From Bacteroidota bacterium (GTDB taxonomy: Bacteria; Bacteroidota; Bacteroidia; NS11-12g; UBA9320), in assembly GCA_016124755.1 (NCBI GenBank), contig WGNA01000026.1, positions 1-37,119 on the forward strand: 37,119 bases of DNA. The letters run 5' to 3'. Below are positions 16,480 through 24,613 of the stretch, piece after piece (positions within the stretch are counted from its first letter, which is position 1; the number at the start of each line of letters is the position of its first letter). Under the pieces are notes generated by a model. The model ran no database searches and was not told the DNA's origin. It was given only the letters and a program-made list of their open reading frames with translations. A program made the position numbers and the translations under genes.

Positions 16480-18498
16480 ATGATTTGTTCCAAACGACAC
16501 ACAACTCTGCTCTTTCTGTTTTTCGTTCCGTTTGCAATGTCAATGGTTTCAGCCGGCAATCCCTTTGTCGCCCGGAGTTCTCAAAAAAATACCAACGCCT
16601 TTATTGCCAACGACTCCAACGAGTTTGCCTTGGTTAGTTATCACGATACACTTGCCGATTCGTACATCACGCTGATTCGCTACGATTTCAATCACCGCGT
16701 TATCGACAGTCTGCCGTTTCTCAAAACAGATCTTACTTCAGATCCTTATGAACCCAAAACATTAATTTATACCTCTTCAAATCTCTTTTGGAAAGGCGAT
16801 ACGTTGCTTACGGTTTTGCGTACCCGGAATAAATCGGGGGAGTTAAAATTTTTTCTGGTGAAAATATATCAGATGCAGTTGGTGGGTTCAGTGGAGTTTC
16901 CGGAAATCAGCTCTGATTATTTTGTAACCGGAAGAATTTCTTCTGTGCATTCTGAATTACTTATTCAACTGGATTTTTCACTCCCGAGATCACTTCTGTA
17001 TAAGGTTGACGCATTTGGAAAACCTCAGAAAATATTCGGCATTTCCGAATCTGTTTCCCATCTTGAATTCGATAATAAGGGTAAACGGATTCTTGCCGTA
17101 AGTAATAAATCAACCTATAATTCATCCGAGTTTGAAGTAGCACTTTACACCATTGATGAACAAAAACTCTGGACTAAATCTTTTGACGCTTCCGACCGAC
17201 AAATTTGTCTCGATGCCTCTTTCTATGGGGAAGGTGTTGCTGTTCTAATGATTGACCCGCAGTATTTTCCCGGCAAAAAGATTAGTAAAACTGCTACGTA
17301 TTTAGAAAGAACTCAATTCAGCAATAACTATCTCTCAAAGGTTAACCTGTTAAAAATAGATGGAGTTTCGGGCACTGTTACATCAACACTCAATCTCACA
17401 GATTATCTCCGTTCGGGTTTTTCTGAGTTTTATCCGCAGATGGTTACCGGTGTTATCACAAAATCATCGATCGGCAACGACTCGCTTTTAGTTTGCATGA
17501 AGGTGATCGACGAACTGGAAGTTACAGCAAATCTTTTTTATCAGGTTGCTGATGATCGGGTTAGCAATTTCCGGAATTATGAACCGGACCTTAATGACCA
17601 CGAAATAATCGGTTTGAAACCTGTTGAAATGCAGTGGTCTTCAAACGGTTCTGTTTACGTAATGGGATATTTTCAGGGCAGTATTTTCGGGTTGAATTCA
17701 ACGGCATTCGGTTGCTTTAAAACAAATACTTCCGCTTGTTTACATCCGGGTTGTCAATACGAAGGTTGTAATGATCCGGCGGCTTTTAATTACAGCGGAG
17801 ATTCAGCCATTAATGAAAAAGCCTGTCGTAAATCGAGCTGTGGGGAATACGAAAAAGAATTGATCATTCGGTCGGATATGCGTTTTGAGACGAGCGACAA
17901 ATCCAAAGGTCCCGCTTCCACTATCTGGCTGAAGGTAATTGGTTTAAAAGATGGCGTGAAGTATATGGATGAACAACTGTACGGACTCATGAAAACGCGT
18001 TTCTTAAATGTTGCCGATAATGTTGTTGGTATCGGCAATCTGGAAACCCGGGTTTGTGTACCCGACTACGATCAGTGTTATTCACTTGCAATTGAAACAA
18101 CCGTTCAGTATGCGGGAATTCTGGAAATGGTGGTGGAGTCGGATTTCTACACTATTAGTCATGGCTTTTTTGAATTGGGTGGTAGTTACATGAGTGACAC
18201 GTTGTATATTTTTAATGATGTTTTAACAGACAATGCAACCTGTGAGAAGCCATTAGAAATGAAATTAGAGCTGAACCCGAATCCGGTTGAGAGTAGTTTT
18301 ATTATTGAATTTCCCGGAGAAAATTCTGAAGAATACAAATTGGAAATATTTAATACCATGGGGGGGCTGGTTCAAACCCAAATGGTGAAAGCTTACTACC
18401 GGCAAATAATTTATGTGGATGAACTGTTAAGCGGAATGTATCTGGTAAGAATTTCGGGCACATCTGATCCTGTTTTCACGCGCTTCATCAAATTATGA
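16480..18498 (+). CDS. Secreted T9SS cargo protein of unknown function (paralogue 1)
   Basis: 672 residues. An N-terminal Sec signal (hydrophobic LLFLFFVPFAMSMV, cleavage near VSAG) precedes a beta-rich region of about 400 residues with propeller-like repeats. A cysteine cluster at about residues 420-455 (HPGCQYEGCNDPAAFNYSG) is of the GCxxPxAxNY type frequent in exported Bacteroidota proteins. A second beta domain follows, then a C-terminal type A T9SS sorting domain from about residue 597 (LNPNPVESSF, YKLEIFNTMGG, LLSGMYLVRI). It is therefore exported through Sec and T9SS to the surface or medium. It overlaps the next gene by four bases (ATGA), and both share the same architecture. No enzymatic motif is recognised; an adhesive or structural role is only a guess. 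Confidence 0.8.
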   Translation: MICSKRHTTLLFLFFVPFAMSMVSAGNPFVARSSQKNTNAFIANDSNEFALVSYHDTLADSYITLIRYDFNHRVIDSLPFLKTDLTSDPYEPKTLIYTSSNLFWKGDTLLTVLRTRNKSGELKFFLVKIYQMQLVGSVEFPEISSDYFVTGRISSVHSELLIQLDFSLPRSLLYKVDAFGKPQKIFGISESVSHLEFDNKGKRILAVSNKSTYNSSEFEVALYTIDEQKLWTKSFDASDRQICLDASFYGEGVAVLMIDPQYFPGKKISKTATYLERTQFSNNYLSKVNLLKIDGVSGTVTSTLNLTDYLRSGFSEFYPQMVTGVITKSSIGNDSLLVCMKVIDELEVTANLFYQVADDRVSNFRNYEPDLNDHEIIGLKPVEMQWSSNGSVYVMGYFQGSIFGLNSTAFGCFKTNTSACLHPGCQYEGCNDPAAFNYSGDSAINEKACRKSSCGEYEKELIIRSDMRFETSDKSKGPASTIWLKVIGLKDGVKYMDEQLYGLMKTRFLNVADNVVGIGNLETRVCVPDYDQCYSLAIETTVQYAGILEMVVESDFYTISHGFFELGGSYMSDTLYIFNDVLTDNATCEKPLEMKLELNPNPVESSFIIEFPGENSEEYKLEIFNTMGGLVQTQMVKAYYRQIIYVDELLSGMYLVRISGTSDPVFTRFIKL

Positions 18499-20549
18499 AA
18501 TCCATCCAAAAGAGATTTGTACAACTGCATTCGGGCAGTTTTCTGAGAATTCTGATGCAGTGCATTCCGGTAGTTTTTACCCTTTCGTTGAATGCTCAAC
18601 CGCAATGGCTGATTAAAGATCTGGGTTTACCTGGTATTAACGGGAATCGAAGCGCGGTAAGCGAAGATCGGCTTGTGTATGTTGAAACCGCATACGAGGT
18701 AGATACATCAACCCAGATGTCTTACCAACGTATTAAAATTAGCCGGCACGACGTAGAAACGAAAACGGATATTAGTCTTGTCGTACAGCCCGAAGATCTG
18801 GGTATTTATCTGAAGGATTCATTGAAGATTCACCTTTCCATCGCCGGGAATCCGGTTATTATGGGCGATACGGATTATGTACTTGCCAGATTGTTTGAAC
18901 CGGATAAAGGCATAACCGTGTTCCTGATTGCAACTGTAAATGGAAAGCTTGCCAGGATCTACCAAGGGCCGGTTGCTGTTTACGATTATCAGAATATACT
19001 GGAAGTTCACAACGACAAAATTCTTTTTTACCTGAGGGATTTAACTCAAACACTGATTTACACTTATTCCTCTGGTAGATTTCAAAAAATCACAACCTTG
19101 CCATACCAATTGGGATTTATCCGAATCCGATACAATTCGTTTACCGACCAATTTCTGATTGCCGAACGGAAAGATGATGGGAGTGATGATCGCAAACTAA
19201 CTCTTCATCGAACGGATGGCTCCGTAGTTTGGACAGTTGATTTTGCCGCAAGACCTTTTTTATACTCGACCTTCGACGCGGTTTTTAGTTCACCAAAACA
19301 CATACTTTTATCTACCGTAAATGCCTATTACAATAAATATCAACATCCGTATATCGACAACAATTACGGATACGCAAATGCGGATGCGAGGTGGAAATTA
19401 TATAAGATTAATGCCTATACCGGAGTAATTGAAGACTCGAACGATATCACCGCGCAGGTTCGGGCAAAGAAGGGCAGATGGCTGTTGCAAAATCTGAATT
19501 CGTTGCCGGAAAGCAGAGGAGACGGTTCGGGTGAAGTTGGTTTTTATTTTAACCTGCCGAATTCCGTGAATGTTCCGGGCATGTCGTTTCTGATTGCAGA
19601 CAGCAATTTGCAGATTAAATTCATTCGCTCGTATGAGACCGAATTAAAAACGGAAGGCCTGACTTCATTTTACGCTGAGCGAATTCTTTTTGCCGATAAC
19701 TCCAAAGCTATTTTCGGCGGAGAGAGTTATGTAGATTCAATTGGATCTTACCGAATAGCGGCGTTCAAGACTCAGGAAAATTTTTGTCTTTCTGCCAATT
19801 GTGAAACCCGGGGTTGTACAAATCCGGCGGCGTATAATTATGATCCCGATGCAAAAACAGACGATGGAAGTTGTGTACTTTCTTCGTGCGGTGAGAATTT
19901 TCGGGAAATTAATTTTTCATCAACTCAGACTTTCGCAAAAGTTCTGGATGAACAAAAAGCTCAGCCTCCGGATCTGAAAATCAGAATTACCGGCTCGGTA
20001 GATGGCATCACGTATCTTGATAAATCGATTTCAGATTTGTGTCGCAATGTCTCCTTCTCACAGAATACCAATACCGTATTTTTTAATCAATTAGAAGAAA
20101 CTGTTTGTCTGCCGCGAGATCAGCCCTGTTACCGAATGCAGTTTTATCCCAACGTTAAAATGAGAGATGGTATATTATTTATGGTTCGCGAAGGTTTTGA
20201 TCATTATCAACTCATGTACATTCCGAACTCTACGATGGTGGATACGGTTCATCAGTCAATTTGGGAGGGAAATATTACCATAGATTTTTGTGGTGATGCG
20301 AATACGGATGAAGTTCAAGTTTATCCCAATCCATCCGATGGTTTTATTAATGTTCAATTTCCGGAAATCTGGGAAAGGGTTACAGCCACTTTGTACAATA
20401 CGTTGGGAGAATTAATGTTTCAGCAAACGTATTCCGCTATCTCGGGAACTACCCTTGATATTTCGTCGCTAACACCGGGAATCTATTTCCTGAAACTTCA
20501 AAACGAATCCAATAATTATTCTCAGGTTTTTCGCATTCAGAAATTATAA
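18495..20549 (+). CDS. Secreted T9SS cargo protein of unknown function (paralogue 2)
   Basis: 684 residues with the same order of parts as the upstream gene: N-terminal signal (LMQCIPVVFTLSLNA), a roughly 400-residue beta-rich region, the motif CETRGCTNPAAYNYDPDA and TDDGSC at about residues 431-460, a second beta domain opening SSCGENFREINFS, and a C-terminal T9SS sorting domain (VYPNPSDGFINVQF, TLYNTLGELMFQ, LTPGIYFLKL). The Cys motif matches the common GCTxPxAxNYxPxAxxDDGSC form better than paralogue 1 does. Four-base overlap with paralogue 1 implies translational coupling. The 3' end overlaps the convergent udk gene by six bases, with no obvious terminator between them. Function unknown. 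Confidence 0.8.
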   Translation: MKSIQKRFVQLHSGSFLRILMQCIPVVFTLSLNAQPQWLIKDLGLPGINGNRSAVSEDRLVYVETAYEVDTSTQMSYQRIKISRHDVETKTDISLVVQPEDLGIYLKDSLKIHLSIAGNPVIMGDTDYVLARLFEPDKGITVFLIATVNGKLARIYQGPVAVYDYQNILEVHNDKILFYLRDLTQTLIYTYSSGRFQKITTLPYQLGFIRIRYNSFTDQFLIAERKDDGSDDRKLTLHRTDGSVVWTVDFAARPFLYSTFDAVFSSPKHILLSTVNAYYNKYQHPYIDNNYGYANADARWKLYKINAYTGVIEDSNDITAQVRAKKGRWLLQNLNSLPESRGDGSGEVGFYFNLPNSVNVPGMSFLIADSNLQIKFIRSYETELKTEGLTSFYAERILFADNSKAIFGGESYVDSIGSYRIAAFKTQENFCLSANCETRGCTNPAAYNYDPDAKTDDGSCVLSSCGENFREINFSSTQTFAKVLDEQKAQPPDLKIRITGSVDGITYLDKSISDLCRNVSFSQNTNTVFFNQLEETVCLPRDQPCYRMQFYPNVKMRDGILFMVREGFDHYQLMYIPNSTMVDTVHQSIWEGNITIDFCGDANTDEVQVYPNPSDGFINVQFPEIWERVTATLYNTLGELMFQQTYSAISGTTLDISSLTPGIYFLKLQNESNNYSQVFRIQKL

Positions 20550-21197
20550 TCCGGATTTTTCTCCGGTAAGTCTGTCCTGAAGCAATTTATTAAAATGGTC
20601 TAAAAGAACCTGAAAACTGTTGTCGAAATGGCTGTTGTTCATAATAACCATATCCACCTCATCTCTGTGCGGCATCATGTGTTGCTGATACGCCGGCAGA
20701 AAGTGCGATTCCCACTGGTAACGAATCATCTCTTCCGGAATTCCGCGTTCGTTGAGATCTCTTTTTAACCGGCGCTCGAACATTATATCGGTTCTCGCCT
20801 CAATAAAAATTTTAAGATCAAACAGTTTGGCTAATGGTTTATTCGAAAAAATAAAAAGCCCTTCAACAATGATAACAGGTGCCGGGTCGAACCGGATTTC
20901 TTTTGGAAATGCATTCGGATTATTAAAGGTGTATTCGATCATTGAAACCGATTTTCCCTGCATAAGGCTTTTTACATCTTTAATGAGCCTCTTGAAATCA
21001 ATGGCTTCCGGAAGATCAAAATTTACTTCACCATTTTCATCAACCAATTGTTCGGTTAAAGAGCGATAATAATTATCCTGCGAAATGACACATAATTCCT
21101 GATGGTGATACACTTCTCGCAGTTTATTAATAAAGGTCGTTTTTCCGGAAGCGCTTCCTCCGGCAATGCCGACGATGTATGGCGGGTTTGTTGACAT
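20544..21197 (-). CDS. udk: Uridine kinase
   Basis: 217 residues; phosphorylates uridine and cytidine to UMP and CMP in pyrimidine salvage. The P-loop GIAGGSASGKTTF places GGSASGKT at residues 13-20. The substrate-binding segment ISQDNYYRSL, FDLPEAIDF, VIIVEGLFIF (Walker B-like) and the lid region ARTDIMFERRLKRDLNERG are all present, with HFLPAYQQHMMPHRDEVDM toward the C-terminus. ATG at 21197 is eight bases after a TATTTTCG box. It is convergent with the T9SS gene pair and shares their last six bases. Confidence 0.93.
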   Translation of the reverse strand: MSTNPPYIVGIAGGSASGKTTFINKLREVYHHQELCVISQDNYYRSLTEQLVDENGEVNFDLPEAIDFKRLIKDVKSLMQGKSVSMIEYTFNNPNAFPKEIRFDPAPVIIVEGLFIFSNKPLAKLFDLKIFIEARTDIMFERRLKRDLNERGIPEEMIRYQWESHFLPAYQQHMMPHRDEVDMVIMNNSHFDNSFQVLLDHFNKLLQDRLTGEKSGL

Positions 21198-21205
21198 TCG
21201 GGCTT

Positions 21206-21213
21206 CGAAAATA
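21206..21213 (-). promoter_or_regulatory. -7-like promoter box for udk
   Basis: The minus strand reads TATTTTCG, one base from TAnnTTTG, eight bases before the udk ATG; predicted leader of only a few bases. Confidence 0.35.
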
Positions 21214-21361
21214 AATTTTTAAAATCCATACTGATAGATAAAACACTTCCAAAAGTTTGTTGTTAGAGGAACTAAACCGGGCAGCCATCTATCTAAAAAC
21301 TTCTTTCATCGATCTCTCGATAAAACTTTAGAAACTTTTAACACAGCAAAAGTTTCCATCT

Positions 21362-21369
21362 TACTTTCG
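21362..21369 (+). promoter_or_regulatory. -7-like promoter box for the tetR-efflux operon
   Basis: TACTTTCG, one base from TAnnTTTG, followed by CGCCCG and the ATG at 21381. It is the only promoter-like element seen for the four-gene operon. A dyad suitable as TetR operator was not convincingly seen in the 183-bp gap. Confidence 0.4.
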
Positions 21370-21380
21370 CGCCCGATTTT

Positions 21381-21998
21381 ATGAACCCATCCGAAAAACT
21401 TATGGAGACCGCGGTGTCGATGTTCATGCGATACGGAATTAAAAGCGTTAGCATGGACGACATTGCCCGCGAAATGGGCATGAGTAAGAAAACGCTGTAT
21501 CAATATGTAAACGATAAGCGCGATCTTGTTCTGAAGGCAGTAAACCATCACTTTGAAAAGGATCAGGAAGAGTGCGACCACGTATTACTCGAAGATGAAA
21601 ACGCCATTGTTCAGATGCTCAACATCAGCCGGCATGTGAGTCAGTCGCTCTCCAATTTAAACCCTTCTACCTTATACGATCTGCAGAAATATTATCCGGA
21701 AGGCTGGAAATTATTCGATACCCACCGACAGGATTTTATTGTCGGTTGTGTTGAGTCGAATATTCGCAACGGAATGGCCAGCGGACTTTATCGCGATGAC
21801 GTAGATCCTGTGATGGCAGCTAAGCTTTACATCACACTGATTGAGGGTTCAATGAAGCCGAATTTTTTGCCGGACAAAATCACGAGTCATGGCAAAATCG
21901 TAAAAATCATTATCGACTATCACCTGCACGCCATGTTGAGCGATGCGGGACGTACATATTTATCTAAACATCTGGAAGCAATCAATTCTACAAAATGA
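21381..21998 (+). CDS. TetR/AcrR family transcriptional regulator
   Basis: 205 residues. The N-terminal HTH is typical: EKLMETAVSMFMRYGIKSVS, then MDDIAREMGMSKKTLYQYVN (recognition helix around SKKTLYQYV) and DKRDLVLKAV. The C-terminal ligand-binding domain is all-helical and unspecific, as usual. It is the first gene of an operon encoding an outer-membrane factor, an adaptor and an RND pump, overlapping the next gene by four bases, so it is very likely the local repressor of this efflux system. Ligand unknown. Confidence 0.88.
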   Translation: MNPSEKLMETAVSMFMRYGIKSVSMDDIAREMGMSKKTLYQYVNDKRDLVLKAVNHHFEKDQEECDHVLLEDENAIVQMLNISRHVSQSLSNLNPSTLYDLQKYYPEGWKLFDTHRQDFIVGCVESNIRNGMASGLYRDDVDPVMAAKLYITLIEGSMKPNFLPDKITSHGKIVKIIIDYHLHAMLSDAGRTYLSKHLEAINSTK

Positions 21999-23452
21999 AC
22001 CACAACAAAACATTGCTGGCGTCTGTGGATGAAAGACCCTACACCCGGAAGCTCCGGCGATTCCGGAAGCTATTCCAACTCGCGGTACTCACCGTTTTCT
22101 TCTCGATTCCTGCTGCGATTTCACTTGCACAGGATGCCGTAACCATGAATCTTGATCAGGTAGTTCAATATGCTTTGGCCAATAGTGCCGAAGTGAAAAA
22201 CTCTCTGCTCGATATTCAGAACTCAAAGCAGGAAGTAAAGAGCATTGTTGCATCTGGACTACCTCAGCTTAATGCCAACGGAAATTTCACACACAATGTG
22301 CAAATCGCAAGCATGCAGTTGCCCGACTTTATCTCGCCCGCCGTTTACGGTGTGCTGATCAACGAAGGATTACTGCCGCAGGACCGATTTCGCGCAGGAA
22401 CTCCTCAAACGGTACAGTTCGGGGCACCGAGCTCTCTTACCGGATCGATAACGCTCAATCAACTTGTTTTCGACGGAACCTATTTTCTGGGACTAAAAGC
22501 GGCGAAGGAGTATGTGCAACTTTCAGAACTCATCAGTAAAAACACAGAAGCAGCCATCATCGAAACGGTGAAGAAAGCCTTTTACGGAGCTTTAATCACG
22601 CAGAAGAACATGCATCTGGTGGATGAAAGTTTAACCCAAATCACAAAGTCTTACTCCGAAACCATGGAGTTGCAGAAAGCAGGATACGCAGAGCAGTTGG
22701 ATGTTGATCGTCTGTTACTCTCTAAAAAGACATTAGAGACAAGAGCTAACAATCTGAAAATGCAGAATGAGATTATGATGCAGTTACTCAAGGTAACCAT
22801 CGGAATGAAACTCGATAGAAAGTTAGTTCTCGAAGGGAAGGTTGAAGATTACTTATTGCAACAGAATAAGAATCAGGATCTCAATCTCACCAATCGCACG
22901 GAGTTTAATGTGCTCAAGCAACAAATGGTGATGGATAGTCTCAATATTAAAAGGTATAAGGTTGGCTATCTCCCGACATTAACCCTGAGTGCCACAGTTC
23001 AGCGAAATAGTTTTGCCTCTTCTGCGCCCTTTCACGATTTGGGTAAAACCTGGAATCCGGGAACGAACTACGCCTTTAATCTGAGCATCCCCATTTTCGA
23101 CGGATTTTACAAACAAGCCAAAATCTCTCAGGCTAAAATCCAGATTGAAAAGGATAAAAACATGCTGGATCAGCTTACGAATAATCTGATGTTTCAGGTT
23201 GAACAGGCGAAACTCAATTTAAAAATGCAGGAAAAAAATGTTGAAATACAAACCTCTTCCCGCGAATTAGCAAATAGTATTTACAACACCACTCTAAAGA
23301 AATTCAATGAAGGACTGGCCACATCCTTCGAATTAGTACAGGCAGAGGCAGATAAAACCAACACGGAAATAGAATATTTCAATGCGCTCTACCAACAATT
23401 GCTGGCACAAATTGAACTTGATAAATCACTCGGACAACTAAAATCAAAATAA
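21995..23452 (+). CDS. TolC-family outer-membrane efflux protein
   Basis: 485 residues. After a basic n-region a signal peptide (LAVLTVFFSIPAAISLA) ends before QDAVTMNLDQVVQYALANSA, the usual opening of outer-membrane efflux proteins. Two repeats with long coiled-coil helices follow (for example QKAGYAEQLDVDRLLLSKK and FNEGLATSFELVQAEADK, the paired GxxxxxDVxxA-like motifs of the family). It forms the trimeric outer-membrane channel of a tripartite pump with the two following genes. The start is ATGA-coupled to tetR, and the stop (TAATG) shares one base with the next start. The 35-residue basic N-terminal extension before the hydrophobic core is longer than average. Confidence 0.9.
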   Translation: MNHNKTLLASVDERPYTRKLRRFRKLFQLAVLTVFFSIPAAISLAQDAVTMNLDQVVQYALANSAEVKNSLLDIQNSKQEVKSIVASGLPQLNANGNFTHNVQIASMQLPDFISPAVYGVLINEGLLPQDRFRAGTPQTVQFGAPSSLTGSITLNQLVFDGTYFLGLKAAKEYVQLSELISKNTEAAIIETVKKAFYGALITQKNMHLVDESLTQITKSYSETMELQKAGYAEQLDVDRLLLSKKTLETRANNLKMQNEIMMQLLKVTIGMKLDRKLVLEGKVEDYLLQQNKNQDLNLTNRTEFNVLKQQMVMDSLNIKRYKVGYLPTLTLSATVQRNSFASSAPFHDLGKTWNPGTNYAFNLSIPIFDGFYKQAKISQAKIQIEKDKNMLDQLTNNLMFQVEQAKLNLKMQEKNVEIQTSSRELANSIYNTTLKKFNEGLATSFELVQAEADKTNTEIEYFNALYQQLLAQIELDKSLGQLKSK

Positions 23453-24606
23453 TGAAACCTACCCCTATGAAATTGAATATTCTGTTTCTGGCAATTATGG
23501 CGCTGGCAGCGTGTTCTTCGAAAGAGAGCAAACTGGATGAGGCAAAAAAGAAACTTGCCGGTAAGGAAAAAGAACTCACAGAACTGAAAGCTGAAATTAA
23601 AAAAATTCAGGATGAGATTTCTAAACTTGATACCACCGCCCGCAAAAAAACAATAGCGGTTTACGCACAGACTTTAACCACCGGAGAATTCAAAAATCCT
23701 TTTCAGATGCAGGGTTTAGTTGAATCAGACGAAAATGTTCTGATTACACCGGAAGTTCCTGCCCGGATAATTTCGATTGATGTACGCGAAGGACAAAGAG
23801 TTGGAAAAGGTCAGGTGATTGCCCGGTTGGATGCATCCATTGTTGAATCTCAAATTGCAGAATTGAAATCGGCTTTGTCTTTAGCCGAAACGAATTATCA
23901 AAAGCAAAAGAGTTTATGGGAACAAAAGATCGGATCGGAAATGCAATATCTGCAGGCGAAAAACCAGTACGATAATCTAACTAAGAATTTGCAAACCGCA
24001 CAAAAGCAACTCGACAAATATGTTTTGCGTTCGCCGATCAACGGTTCGGTTGATGAGATTATGGCGAATGTGGGAGAACTTGCCGGCAGCATGACCGGCG
24101 GACCCGTTGCCAGAATTGTGAATCTGAACGACATTAAAATCCGGGCGAATGTTTCGGAAAAATACGTTGGTCAGATCAAGGCCGGTCAGCATGTTGAGAT
24201 TTATTTCCCGTCTATCAATCTTACCCTCCGCGAAAAAGTGGATGCGGTGAGCAACGTAATCGACGTGAACAACCGAACCTTTTCTGTGTACATCCGTCCG
24301 ACTTCCAATAAATCACAACTTAAACCGAATATGCTGGCAATGATTACGGCTTACGACTTTGTGAAAAGTGATGTGATATCGGTTCCGACCAAACTCATTC
24401 GCAACGACGGCGGTAACGACTACATCATGGTGATTCAGAAAAAAGGCTCGAAGAATATTGTTAAGAAGGCGAAGATTACGGTAGATCGTGAATTTGCTTC
24501 AACAACAATTGTGAGCGAAGGACTGAAAGCCGGTGACCAGATAATCACAGAAGGTTACAACAGTGTAATCGAAGGTGATGAAGTAAAAATCATGAACGAG
24601 AAATAA
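23452..24606 (+). CDS. RND efflux periplasmic adaptor (membrane fusion protein), lipoprotein
   Basis: 384 residues. A lipoprotein signal with the lipobox ALAAC puts the acylated Cys at residue 21; ATG 23467 is an alternative start that would shorten the n-region by five residues. A charged coiled coil (about residues 25-62) precedes the barrel-sandwich domain (VPARIISIDVREGQRVGKGQ), the alpha-hairpin (SQIAELKSALSLAETNYQKQ), the returning half (LRSPINGSVDEIMANVGE) and the beta-barrel and membrane-proximal domains. It links the TolC channel to the RND pump encoded seven bases downstream. The extra coiled coil before the lipoyl domain is not universal in the family. Confidence 0.9.
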   Translation: MKPTPMKLNILFLAIMALAACSSKESKLDEAKKKLAGKEKELTELKAEIKKIQDEISKLDTTARKKTIAVYAQTLTTGEFKNPFQMQGLVESDENVLITPEVPARIISIDVREGQRVGKGQVIARLDASIVESQIAELKSALSLAETNYQKQKSLWEQKIGSEMQYLQAKNQYDNLTKNLQTAQKQLDKYVLRSPINGSVDEIMANVGELAGSMTGGPVARIVNLNDIKIRANVSEKYVGQIKAGQHVEIYFPSINLTLREKVDAVSNVIDVNNRTFSVYIRPTSNKSQLKPNMLAMITAYDFVKSDVISVPTKLIRNDGGNDYIMVIQKKGSKNIVKKAKITVDREFASTTIVSEGLKAGDQIITEGYNSVIEGDEVKIMNEK

Positions 24607-24613
24607 ACCGGCA

